This document shows positions 25,011 through 36,514 of a stretch of 64,000 nucleotides of DNA, one piece after another. The notes beneath the pieces were generated by a model, which worked only from the letters and a program-made list of their open reading frames with translations, did not search any database and was not told the DNA's origin. The stretch is from contig CM044499.1 of the NCBI GenBank assembly GCA_024364805.1, positions 77,855,405 to 77,919,404 on the forward strand. The letters are read 5' to 3'. Every line of letters starts with the position of its first letter. The stretch's first letter is position 1. Origin of the DNA: Euprymna scolopes (Eukaryota > Mollusca > Cephalopoda > Sepiida > Sepiolidae). The position numbers were made by a program, and so were the translations under genes.

Positions 25011-25123
25011 ATGAGCGTAAGTTAGCCGATGATGAATGTCCATTGTTCATTCAGTTGAATTGGGGTGCTGACATGAGAGAAGGCCGCTTCTTGCTAAAAT
25101 GTGCCCGTGAAATTACTCCCAAG
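25011..25123 (+). CDS. AFDN: Afadin exon: second half of RA1 domain
   Basis: The exon reads DERKLADDECPLFIQLNWG followed by ADMREGRFLLKCAREITPK. It matches the human stretch ending in DREGRFVLK at the close of the first Ras-association domain. The acceptor is ctcttttcag at 25010. The first two bases complete a codon begun in an upstream exon that I could not find in this window. The donor gtaact lies at 25124 and the exon ends in phase 0. Two oddities: a (CT)25 run begins four bases into the intron, and a mariner-type MITE ends 82 bp before the exon. Confidence 0.95.
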
Positions 25124-25125
25124 GT

Positions 25126-25127
<2 letters not shown>

Positions 25128-25177
<50 letters not shown>
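25128..25177 (+). repeat. (CT)25 microsatellite at a splice donor
   Basis: The CT run starts at the fifth base of the intron after the RA1 exon, so the donor gtaact merges into it. Confidence 0.98.
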
Positions 25178-25180
<3 letters not shown>

Positions 25181-25329
25181 TCTGTAGATTAATCTGAGAA
25201 ATGCAACAATTTATTTGCTCTTTTTTAATGTTGGGAAAAATTAACCAATCAAAATTGGTTGTATTATCTAACATCAACAGGATATATTGGGTTCTATTAA
25301 GAACTTATAATTTATTTACTCCCTGTCCA

Positions 25330-25800
25330 GAAATTTAGACACTAGGTCAACTGACTATTAGATTTTACTGAAAATTACCCAAAAGCAAGACCACATGGAT
25401 ATTCATCTGGAAAAATTCTGGTTTCGTCCCCAGGGGGTAAAAAAGAGGTAAAAAAAAAAAAAAAAAAAATATGTGGATTTTTTTTCTTTTTCATTTGAAC
25501 AAAATTTCTATAAATTTGATGCATTCTGGTAAGATAAATTGTTTAAAAAATTTTTTAGATGAGGATTGGTATTAATTTTGATTGTTTGGACTATCGCTCT
25601 CATCTTGGTAGTTGTTCGCACAATAGAATCTCTTCTGACCCTTAGATTTTGCTGAAAATTACCCGAAAGCAAGACCATATGAATATACATCTGGAAACGT
25701 AATATTTTACCCTTGGAAAATTTTGAGGCTTCAGCCTCAGGATGTTTTAGGAGTAAAAAACACTCCTTTTGAGGCTAATTTTTATTTTTCTCCAAAAATT
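25330..25800 (+). repeat. Duplicated unnamed repeat
   Basis: The piece ctgaaaattacccaaaagca plus catctggaaa occurs near 25375 and again near 25652 (ctgaaaattacccgaaagca). Parts of the surroundings (attctggtt, gtccc, aaaaacac-cct) also occur at 12430-12530. It is an interspersed repeat I do not recognise. Confidence 0.45.
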
Positions 25801-27602
25801 CATACTTGTGTCTAAATAGGGTTTTTGAATGATATTGAATTCAAATTAATGCATCGTTTGTCATAAAACGGTGTCATTTGGCTTTTTTACCCTGATGTTT
25901 TACATCAGGCCAGGGATTTAAATGGGGAAAATAGCCAAAATCAGTTATGGGACCATATAGTTTTTGGCTTGTTTTATATGGGAAGACATAATAATGTGAT
26001 CAAAGAAAATTGGGAACAGTTTTGAAATCAGTAAGATTTTATCTAAAGTAAATGAAAGATCACACTAAAAAGAAATGACTAAAAAAAACGTTACGTCAGT
26101 TCTCCATGAAAAAGCTTCAATGGTTAAAGTTTGAATTGTTTGACAGGAATATTTGTAAGATTTTGTAACTAATAGGGCAAATTTTCAACAGCAAAAAGAA
26201 AAATATTTCTAGAAACAAGCACACATATGAACAGAGAAAAGTTTTTTGTATTTGTCAATTGCTTCCATTGTAAAAGAGGAGTGAGTCATACGTGCAACAG
26301 CTGTTACCAACCTTTTTTTTTCTTTTTTTTTTTACCTGGGAACGTAAATCGTGTAGCTCATTTCTTTTTTTTCTTATTCCAATTCTGTTATTCTTACACT
26401 TATGCACTCGTGTTATGATTGATAAATATGTTTGTACGGTGAGAGCCTCAATCCAATGTTTTTCTCAGGCTCAGCTATTTCTAGTGGCATGTAGATATTG
26501 TTACAATGTCATTCTGATTTAGATTTCAAGATTAGGAAATTGAAAATTGATTATTCTTGATACAAGTGAGTAATTAATATCTATATTAGTGGTAAGACGA
26601 TAGGATTTATATTAACACAAACAATATGGATTGATTCATTCTGAATAAGGTTAGCTGTATAGGTGGTCCACCTTTTTTAGCCAAGCCATATAATATCTTT
26701 TAGGTTAACTGCACAGATGATTCGCATTTTTAATAGTTAAGGTGCTATTTTGATTTGCTTTGTTTTCTATTATAATGCATTCAGTTTTAAAAGAAATAAA
26801 ATTTGTTTTAATCCATATCATATCTTGCTTCCTTAATTCTTAATGACCTTCTCGTTAACCTTTCCTTTTTTTTTTTTAATAAACTATTTTTTATATCCAT
26901 TCTATAAGTTTTCTTATCTATATTATTATTTCTATTAATAATGGACACTTGGTATCTGTCTGTAGGTAAAACTATGCTCATTTTAGCAGAGGTGGTAGGG
27001 GTGATGTATCTTTTTGCTCTCATGATACCATCCTCCCAGGCATTATCTCTTTTTTTTTTTTATAATTTATTTCTTGCTAACTGTACCTACTCTCTGTTGC
27101 TAGACAGTCTTTTTACTCACATTTTCAGCCGTTTTACATGAGTACATGTGTTGAATGGCTTTTAAAGAGTGATTTGTAAACTAACCTATCTTTGCCCAGG
27201 TATTTTTCTATCCCTCTTTCTCTGAAATTTATTCTTATCACTTCCAGTAATACAATACGGTAATAAGACATGATGTGCAGAGTAGACTGAAAGTTTTGTT
27301 ACCCAAATGAAAAAGCAAGAACAATATAGAAAGGATCACCAAAATAGATCTTCAAAAAATATTACACAGGTCATCATGCCACATTATTTTGTGCCATGAA
27401 AATGGTGTTTGAAATGATTTTAATGTGAATAAACTTGTTCGTTTTTTGTTTTGTTTTTAATTTCTTTGTATTGCTGTATTGTTTTGCTTTTGTCATTACT
27501 TCTTGGTAGGAGTAATAAGATTACCTTGTAGAATAAAGAAGAACAAGAATGAAATTGTTTATTAGTTAAAAATTGAACGATGCACGAACAAACTTTTTGC
27601 AG

Positions 27603-27879
27603 GATGAAGCTGTTGAGAATGAACGAGGAATTGGTGGTTTCAAACGGAAATTATCCAAACGAGAGAAAAAAGAGAAAAAGAAAAGAGAAAAAGAACGCCT
27701 GAAAAACAAAGAAAATTTGAGCAAAGACTCAACAATTGCCGAGAAACTTTACACTGATGTTCCAGAGAACAGTTTCACAAGAAGCATTTCGAATCCAGAA
27801 GCTGTTATGCGAAGGCGACGGCAACAAAAAGTGGAGAAACGTTTGCAACAATTTCGAAATGAAACTGGATCAGAATCTG
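27603..27879 (+). CDS. AFDN: Afadin exon: basic linker between RA1 and RA2
   Basis: The exon starts DEAVENERGIGGFKRKLSKR and continues with a lysine/arginine/glutamate-rich stretch (KREKKEKKKREKERLKNKE). It then has the strongly conserved block SFTRSISNPEAVMRRRRQQK, nearly identical to fly canoe and human afadin. The acceptor is tttttgcag and the donor gtgagt at 27880. It enters in phase 0 and ends in phase 1. The charged stretch is probably a helix. This linker is one of the best-conserved non-domain parts of the protein, so the gene identity is secure. Confidence 0.96.
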
Positions 27880-29089
27880 GTGAGTAAACAGTTTTCTGAT
27901 TTTTGAATAAAAGAATTTATGCAAAATTTAATCTCCATCTCAGCCATCGTTCATAATAAGAAAGCAAACTTTTAACCGTCAATAAGTGCAAAAAAAAAAA
28001 AGACCTCAAGTGATTTCAAATTAATCATAATAAACATATGTGGAAAAAGTGTGAAGCTGAAATTTTGATGTTATTTAATTTTACTCAATTTTTTTAAAAA
28101 TTATTTTTGTCATTTGATAATTTACTGAATCATGCTTTTGTAAAACAACAACAAAAAAAAGCTAAGTATCCTCAATATAAAACACATGTCAAATCTTTCT
28201 ATTAATTTTTTTCTATCTTAATAGAAACTGTTTACATTTCATTTGTATTTTAACGTAAGCAGATGGTGATATTAATGTTTTAGCATGTAGACGTTTTAAT
28301 GTCTTTACTTTTTTATTTTTTGATAACGACCAATCTTATTTTTCTAAATGTCTCTAACGTCATCTTTTTATAATGATTCTTTTTTTAAATTGGTTAAATG
28401 CCTAGTTTATATCTCAAATAATAAGATATGTTTAGGGCTGTCATTTACTTTACTATAATGAAAGAATTTGCACATATGCTAGATTTTTCCAAAATTCAGT
28501 CAACCTCCTATTATGCTATGTATTAATTTTAATTAATCTGAATGAATAAATGCAGTTTTTTCCCTTTATCACACTCACATAATCATTGAAACGGATCAGT
28601 TATTTCAATAATACAATATAGTATTTTGAAATTTTGTAGATATAGTAGAGGTAAAACACAAACATAGCTATTTGTATTCCTAGTTTGCATAACTATATTT
28701 TAATAAGTGTTTGCTGTTATTCATTTATGTTATTGTTCAATATATATAATATATCTGCAATAGTTTTACCGATATTAAAGCAATTTAATAAAATAGCGAT
28801 TGCCAAAACTTTTCTTAAAATATTAATTTTCAAGGGAGGTGATTAAAAAAAAAAAAATTTTATTTAATAAAAATCATATTTAGTATAAATTTTTTTGTCT
28901 TGTAAACTTTGAAAAAAAATACGTATCCGACACAGTTAATCAACTGAGAATCACATCGTTATATATAAAAGTGTATAAGATATCAACAGATACACACTTG
29001 AGAGTCAAAACAATGAAAAGAATATGCTGTTGTCCTAACCCTACTAATGACTATGGAAATGCAAATTCCATGCATATGAAATATCAAAT

Positions 29090-29385
29090 GGAAGGATATG
29101 CCCATATTATACCCTCTAAAACTTGTTAAACTACTCAAAATTAACTGAAATTAGTGAACATTTATTAATTGATGTCTAATAGCTATTAAAATTTCACATA
29201 AATCAGACGTATTTGAATTTTCATGAAAAGCTTTCACGTCTTTGCGTAAAACTAAGTTATACTAAATATAGCCTACATTATACAACCTTACATTTAGCAG
29301 CTGTGCTTTCAAATTCATAATTTAGAAGTAAATCATGCACATCAAAATATATATACACATACCTAACTTTATATATAGAAATGTA
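29090..29385 (+). repeat. Unnamed interspersed repeat, copy 1
   Basis: Stretches such as gcgtaaaactaagttatact, aaatatagcctacattatac and tatacacatacctaacttta recur in the same order at 49330-49610. No coding or terminal structure was seen. Both copies are in introns. Confidence 0.55.
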
Positions 29386-30034
29386 AAAATGTTTGTAATT
29401 CTTAATTTCGTATTTCCTGGTGATTTTAGCCTGTTTCTTAAAGAAATCTCAAATTTGACATAGCATACAAGATTTATTTTTTCTATTTATAAATAACAAG
29501 ACTATTTTTTCCAGCTGTCAGCATTAAACTGAGTCAGCCAATGCACATGTGCAAAAAAGAAAGCAAAACTGCTTTTACATTTGTGAAGCCAAAATTATTT
29601 CTTTTTCTTTCATTGTTCAGTTTCCTGTTTCTTATCTGCCTATTCATGAGGGATTCTCAGCTTTATTTTTTTCTTCATATCCTGATGTTGTCAAAACAAA
29701 TTCTTCCAGTTGAGATCACTTAATTTAAGTGAATTTGATTAAAAAAAAATCTGCATTATAATTGTTCATTTTACTTTCCTTTTAAAATAATCATTCTTTT
29801 ATGAAACTATTTGCTGTCTTTAGATTTATCCAAATTTGATTTCATTAAATTAAAAATCGGGTAAAAGCACAGAATAGTTAACACTTGATAATTTGTAAAC
29901 AAAAAAAAAATACTTAATTTATGTCAAACATATGAGAATGAAATTCTCTAATCCGCATAGTTTTTAACATTTAGAACATTTTTTTTTAATTCAAACAAGA
30001 CATATTGCCACTTGGAATGTTATGTCCAACAGGA

Positions 30035-30640
30035 GATTGTGGGGAGTTGAACAGCGAGATGTCTGTTCACATTACATTTAAACTTTTACAGATTAGTACA
30101 ATCAGGAATATGGGGAAACAAGGAGGGAATTACAAAGTCTAGCAGTCCAAGAGAAGAAACTATTAGAGAAGAAGCCTTTCTGACATCTAGGGACCTCAAT
30201 AGAGAAGGGAAGGTGCTTGTCTGGTTAGCCAGAGGTATGTACATCAAAGCATGTGCTGTGTGTTCATCAGAGCACATTCTATTTAAGTACTTGTAAAGCA
30301 GGCACAGGGATGCAATATTGCGACAATGGAATAAAGGTTGTAGCTTGGCAGAACTTATTAGATTTGAGACTCTTTTCTTTTTGGATCTTGTATAAGGAGA
30401 GACTAGTGATGCATGCACTAGCCTTGATGTGACAACAATATTCCATACATGGATGAATTGTGACTTTGTAAAGATATAGGATACTCTCTGGTATGAATAA
30501 TTTTCTAGCATAGTAGAGGGAGCCCATCTTGGCAGTCCTCAATGTATTTGTTCCGATTCATGTTGCCTGTGAATGTTAGGCGGAAGAGTTGAAAAGATGG
30601 GATATCAGGTAGAATGTTATTTGTCATGGCAATTGTTGGT
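30035..30640 (-). mobile_element. LINE fragment, same family as 16725-17690
   Basis: Minus-strand translations give GSLYYARKLFIPESILYLYK, then VTIHPCMEYCCHIKASACIT, in two frames. The non-coding 3' part (gagatgtctgttcacattac) matches the copy at 16725-17690. It is 5' truncated, frameshifted, and antisense to afadin in the intron between the linker and RA2 exons. Confidence 0.85.
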
Positions 30641-31924
30641 TACTTCATACATTTTATTCTATAAAATCTTTCTCCTTGACAATCGCAAGTACACTTAACT
30701 GGCTGCCATGCCTCCTGTTGCAAACAGCTATTAAATGTTGAAGACAGATTTTAAAGAAGAATAAATGTAAAATAAAGTGTTTTAAAAATTAAAACTGTGA
30801 GGTAGAGAATTTCATTCTAATGCATTTGATATAAATTATTGCTATTTCATTTTGACTTACAAATTTAGTGTTAACTATTTTGCATTTTTGCAAAAAATCA
30901 TCTTTGCTTTCATTGTTGAATTGCTTAACCAATCAGAATAAAAATTCTAAACAAAATGAAATGGTTTATGATTTTTAATCAAATTTTTATTATGTGTATG
31001 TACATAAGCTGCGTGCCTAAAATTTATGGATTTAATATAATATTGGATATAACTCTAATCACTAACACTATTTTTTCAACTTTAATTCCAATCAAAAAAT
31101 ATCACATCTTGTTGCATAACTTAAAATAAGTCTCTTTACTCATGAATAATATAATAAATGTATTATTTTGATAATTTTACACATTATGTAAATTAGATGA
31201 CAAAACAATTAAGAAGTAACATTGAAGAGTATCACTCTTTCTGTAAATGCTCAGACATTAGTGAAAAAATCGTTGACTTATTTAGTTAATTACAAGTAAC
31301 AGCTAATTAGACAAATTAAAATAGAATTAGTTTTCCTTTGATGTAAGCATAGTGTAAATTTGAATTTGTAAGAAGCCGATAAAACACAGATTTTTTTAAA
31401 AATGAATATTTTTACGTTTAAAAATTTTAAATCAACTTAGTTTCGATTATGTCTTCATCAAACATAGAAACAGTTTATTTTTTCTTAAAAGGTGTTAAAT
31501 AATACCTCCATAAATAGTATTTAAAATTTTGTTCCTTTGAAAAAATATTTTATAAATTGTGCTTAAAATTAATAGGAACAAAAGTTTTACCTGTGTATAT
31601 TTTACAAATATTAAACTTAATCTTTTATTCTATTATTTGAGATAGCTTACACAAATCAAACATTTTCTTTTGCATTGTCAGGTTCACATAAAGACTTCCC
31701 TTGATATTCATGTGTTTTGCCATTAGATTCCACTTGTATAACACCATTTTTTCATTTGAGCCTGCACCCAACAATACAGACATTTACAATTTTATCAAAT
31801 GGATTAATTTAGTTTTTTGGGGGTTTTTTTTACTGCCCCCCCCCCTTTTATGGCACTCTTTAGGTGTGTTTTCTTTTTGAAAAAGATTTTATTCTCAAAA
31901 TATCAGACATTTACCATCCTGGTT

Positions 31925-33135
31925 ATATTAAACAGCAAGTCCATAATTGATCTTGACATATCAAAGGCCTTTGATAGGGTATGGCATAAAGGTCTACTCC
32001 ATAAGATCTCCAGCTGTGGTATAGCTGAAAATGTCTTTTCAATTATTAAATCATTTCTCTCTGATAGGTTCATAAGAGTAGTGGTTGATGGGCAAAAATC
32101 AGAAGCTCACATATTAATGCTAGAGTCCATCCTGGGCCCAACTCTCTTCCTGATCTACAATGATCTCCCAATCACATCCTAAGATCACTCCTAGACAGTT
32201 ATGCTGATGACACTATCATCTATGGTAACACTTCAAAGGCTGTAAATGACCAAGTTCTCCCTCCTCTGATCTTGAGCATGTGGTGCAATGGGGAAAGAGG
32301 TGGCTGGTTAATTTTAATGAATCTAAAATCAAGCTTCTATCTTTACACCATCAGTGCACTGATCCCCGTCTGGCATCAATTGAAATGAATAGCTCGTCTT
32401 GAGGAGGCTCCATGTTTTGACAAGCTTCTGAGTCAAACCTTTACTCCTGATCTGAAATGGAACACGTACATCAAATCCGTTGCCAAGGTCACTGGAAAAA
32501 TGTTGGGATCATTCTACTGCTCGAGTAGATATCTCATTGCCAATGCAAATTCTCTACCTGTATAAGAGCCAAGTATGTCCAAGGATGGAGTACTGTTGCT
32601 ACATCTGGACAGGAGGAGCACCTTATCCTACCTTAACAGAGTTCAAAATAGACCATAGCTTAGTGGGCTGCTCTTTTCTTGTTCCTGTAATCTCTTTATC
32701 AGAGAAGAGACGTTGTGAGCCTGTTTCTACTTTATTCTTATTTTCATGGCAAGTGCTCGTCTGTGCTCCAATCTATGGTTCCCACTGGCCTGACTTTCAT
32801 GAAAAACACTCACCTAGCTGAAACCACTCTCAATAATTTCCCCCACTGTTTATCTGTGCCTAAACCTAAACGTAGATTCCATGAACAAAGCTTCTTTCTT
32901 AGAATTGCACTCCTGTGAAATTCTCTTTGGTTTGCCTGCTTTTTAGCTGACTATCATATGATCGTCTTTAAGTCCAAGGTGAACAAGTTCTTGATGAGCC
33001 GTCTCCTTAAGTAATCCAATTTACCAAATTTACACTACTAACAATTACTATGGTATTGTCCCATTGACTACTGTATACTCATTAACCCTTTCTTCTAGTG
33101 GCCTCCGGGCCTTTGTAAGTGGTAACTCCTTTGTA
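31925..33135 (+). mobile_element. LINE fragment with YADD catalytic motif
   Basis: The translation LDISKAFDRVWHKGLLHKIS then SIIKSFLSDRFIRVVVDGQ and SILGPTLFLIYNDLP gives reverse-transcriptase motifs up to the active site, SYADDTIIYG (YADD 32200-32211) in a shifted frame. Downstream are ILYLYKSQVCPRMEYCCYIW and a decayed thumb. The 3' end (gggcctttgtaagtggtaac followed by an A-run) looks like a true LINE terminus. It is 5' truncated with several frameshifts, sense to afadin and in the same intron as the opposite copy at 30035. Confidence 0.9.
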
Positions 33136-33308
33136 AAAAAAAAAAATTTTTTTAAATACAAAAATTTATAAAATATACAAGACCTTTGTTTATTTTTCTC
33201 TTTTTGTTTATATGTCACTTCAATAATCTGGTATTTTACATTGCTACGCCCTTCTTATGCAGTTGCATATATTTGGTTACTGACAATCTTTCAAACAAAC
33301 TACCTTCT

Positions 33309-33311
<3 letters not shown>

Positions 33312-33365
<54 letters not shown>
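33312..33365 (+). repeat. (TA)n followed by (GA)n microsatellite
   Basis: A TA run to about 33351, followed by a GA run to 33365. It lies 160 bp before the RA2 exon. Confidence 0.97.
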
Positions 33366-33528
33366 ATAAGAAGGTTGTAAAAATGTAGGCTATCAGGCTA
33401 TTTAAGTGCTGTGACATACGGACAATAACCCAGTATTCTACATTGCTATAGTCTTCTTATACATTTACATATTAATTTATTTTTATTTTTTCCAAGAAAT
33501 TTAACTTAAAAATTTATTTTATTTATAG

Positions 33529-33686
33529 GAGGCATGCTTAAGATTCATGGGGAAGCACTTAGCCCCAATGTTCCTTACAAAACCCTTCTTGTCTCTGCAA
33601 CTGATACTGCATACTTTGTGGTTGAAGAGACATTGGATAAATATGGACTCCCCAAGGATGATGCTTACAAATATTGTTTAGTTCAG
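33529..33686 (+). CDS. AFDN: Afadin exon: first half of RA2 domain
   Basis: The split glycine codon is completed by GA, then the exon reads GGMLKIHGEALSPNVPYKTL, followed by LVSATDTAYFVVEETLDKYG and ending YKYCLVQ. This aligns with human GGTLRIYADSLKPNIPYKT and KDYCIAR, the ubiquitin-like start of the second Ras-association domain. The acceptor follows atttatag and the donor is gtaagt at 33687. It ends in phase 0. A perfect 22-bp hairpin lies 50 nt beyond the exon in the intron. Confidence 0.96.
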
Positions 33687-33736
33687 GTAAGTTTGTTTTT
33701 TGTTTTTTTTTTTTTAGTTAAATCTCAAGTAACTTT

Positions 33737-33784
33737 TTTTGCCTCCAATATTTTATATCTGAATATAAAATATTGGAGGCAAAA
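33737..33784. repeat. Perfect 22-bp hairpin with 4-nt loop
   Basis: The stem gcctccaatattttatat (33741-33758) pairs perfectly with 33763-33780 around the loop ctga, and four more T-A pairs extend it outward. It lies 50 nt after the RA2 exon ending at 33686. Confidence 0.9.
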
Positions 33785-34229
33785 TTGTTTGTGATTGTTA
33801 CTCGCCTAGACATGACTGTTATCGGCAGTTATTGATCTGTAAAGTAATGAAAATAATGCGTTTCTAAAAAACAGCTCTGTTGAAACTTTTAAAAAGATCC
33901 TATAATTACAAAATTGTTGCTTTTTAATTTTTTTTAACATTGACTATTTTATTCCTCATCCTCCTTTCCACCATTTTTTTTTCTTTTCTATGATCTGTCT
34001 TATTAAATAATATTATTTAATGTTTATGAAAATATTTCTAATCAAGTTTTAAGTAAAAATATCTCATTTCTCTGCAAACTGTATGACATGTTATTTTCAT
34101 ATGTTAAAAAATCATAATGTTTAAAACATGTAAACTAAACTAATTCTGATTATGAAAAATAAAAGTTGTGATTTTGTTTCACAAAAGAAATTGGTTTTAT
34201 CTGTGAATTTCTTTTAAATATTTTAAAAG

Positions 34230-34344
34230 GTAACTGTGCCAAAAGGAGAAAGAGAATATCATGGAGGTTCTCTTGGTGATGAGAAAATACTTGACGATGA
34301 TGAATGCCCATTAGCCATTTTGCTGGAACATGCACCCGAAAGAG
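34230..34344 (+). CDS. AFDN: Afadin exon: second half of RA2 domain
   Basis: The exon reads VTVPKGEREYHGGSLGDEK, then ILDDDECPLAILLEHAPER, matching the human block IILDDDECPLQIF of RA2. It is 115 nt, phase 0 to phase 1, with donor gtatag at 34345. The acceptor is weak: there is little polypyrimidine tract before ttttaaaag. The first exon bases are GTAACT, so the acceptor AG directly abuts a donor-like sequence. The 543-nt intron before it is short for this gene; the intron after it is 11.9 kb. Confidence 0.95.
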
Positions 34345-36490
34345 GTATAGTCTTTGTTTTTGTTTAAAGAAACTAAATTTTCTTTATGTAATCATCCAAA
34401 ATTATTCACTTCTATTACTTCGAGGAGTTAGAAATTTTGAAATATTTTGCAAAACTTGGCAGTTTTCAATTCTTTTGCTGAGGTCATGAAGGTGATGGAG
34501 TACACCGGACTGAAATACTAAACATGTCTGATACTCTCAGAGTGCTACTGACTTGATGCACCTGTGGTTTGGAGCATAGCCTCACAATATATGACTGATT
34601 ACCATGACTAATTGAGATTTTTGCAACCTGAACAAAGTTTCTTAAACAATTTCTGGATCAATTACACCGTCATCTTTTTCACATCAAATACATTTTTAGC
34701 TTGCTTCAGTGGGATGATGGTTCAGTTCAGACTTGTAAAGCTTAAGCTACAAAATTGGACTATGTTGTACTTTGCTTTTAAAATCACATCCATGATGTGG
34801 AGAAATGTATTGGTGTAAATCCGACAGCAGATACTTTCCATAACTTGAACTGCTTCATTCACATTATGAAAACATGCCACTGAGTGGAATGCTTTCTAAT
34901 GTTGCAAAACTTCTGCCTATTGCATTCTTTCCACATGTTTAACTTGTATAACTATTTAAATTTATTCAAGTCAAGAGTACAAAATAATCTTCATGAATGA
35001 TGCATCATGGTCAGGAGTTTCATTGGTTTAAATTAGGATTTGTTTTATTGATGCACCCAGAACTAAGTATAAAATACAGTACTGACATTAGAGGTTCATC
35101 AGCCTATTCTAAGTTGTGATAATATATTTATAGAGATTAACTGGAGTGTGGGGAAGGGATCATGCATTTTTTTAGCCTTGAATCATGCTACCTTCCTACA
35201 GCAGTACTAGGACCTCATCTACTCTCTCTCAATCCTCTGACACATGCTCTCCTCTAGGAAATAAATAAGGGAAAAAAATTAAGGAAGCCTCCAAAGCACT
35301 GCTGTAAAAAAAATAATTTCCATTCTGTTACTCTATCCTATTTCCCCAACCATCAAGGTTTTGGGTTTCCTCTGATACAGGAATTGAGAAGTAGGTAGCA
35401 CTGGCTTTGATAAAATGTATAAAAATAGACTTTGATAATTGATTATTGATGCTGTTTTAAAACAAATATTGATTAAAAAAAAAATAAGTAGATGCTTTAA
35501 TTTTTTACTTTTTTTTGAAAATCGACTTTTGAAAAAACTCTTTAATTGCAGAAATTTGTTAGTTGTCTCATGGCTGAAGTCTGCTATCAATTTATATACA
35601 GGAAGGAGCTGTTTTTTTGTTTTTTTTATCAAATATTTTTATGACAAAAAAAAAAAGAAAAAGGAATTCAATTACTCTAACCAGTTTTCACTTTCATTGT
35701 TTTAAATCATTAAGTTTCATGCATTTCTGTAAGAGGTTCCGTCCATCTGTCACACTTCAAATACAAAATATCATTTTAAATGGTTAAACACGTATATTGA
35801 ATGAACATGCCTCTAAGAATATCTATTCTTATTATTTTCAAAATTGGATGGTAAAGATTTTTTGTTTCGAGTCCTCCATCAATTGATAGTAGAACATTCT
35901 CAAAATTTGTAAGCCATGGAGCTCCAATCCCAAGAGGCTAGTATCCATCTACAGAAGAGTCTAGATTATAAGATGAGAACTCCCAGTCAATTGCTTGATC
36001 TCTGAGAAGCACAGGAGCACTTTTCCAGTAGGTTCATCATGTCTGGATACATGTTCAGCCAGCCCTAAAGTTCAGTATTGAATAACTACGGATTTTTGTT
36101 TGTTACATAGTCGTGCCTTGATATATTGTAGATAATGTGTAACATTTTGGTGTATATGATCCGTCAATTTCTTCAATCAAACATTTACTGGCCAAGAGTT
36201 TGATCCATAGAGTAGAATGGATTCGATTGATGTCTTAAAAATACTTGAAAGCATAAGGATTTCATGCAATTTAGTTGAATGATGGATAAATTAAAATGAT
36301 AAACAAATCTTCAGAGGGTTAATTGCAAAAGTTTTTTTGTTTCTTTACGTGCAATTTTCATCACCATTTTTATTCAGCTTAAAAAAAAACAATCATCTTG
36401 TAAGTTCATCTTGTACATATCGTCTGTTGTGCAATTTTAAAATATTAATGTTTTAGATTCATTCTATTTTTTTTCTCTCTCACTTCTCAG

Positions 36491-36514
36491 ATGGAGTTGT
36501 GATGAATGAAGAAG
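36491..36514 (+). CDS. AFDN: Candidate 24-nt cassette microexon of afadin
   Basis: Twenty-four bases sit between a strong pyrimidine tract ending cacttctcag and a donor gtagga. Entering in phase 1 from the previous exon and leaving in phase 1, they encode DGVVMNEE with no stop and rejoin the next exon in frame, either included or skipped. The insert falls just before the last RA2 strand (CLMFQLRLRPP), at the position of human PSDKGILVFQL. The tract quality, phase symmetry and open frame all support a real alternative microexon. Without transcript data this remains an inference; chance occurrence in 12 kb of intron is possible. Confidence 0.6.
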
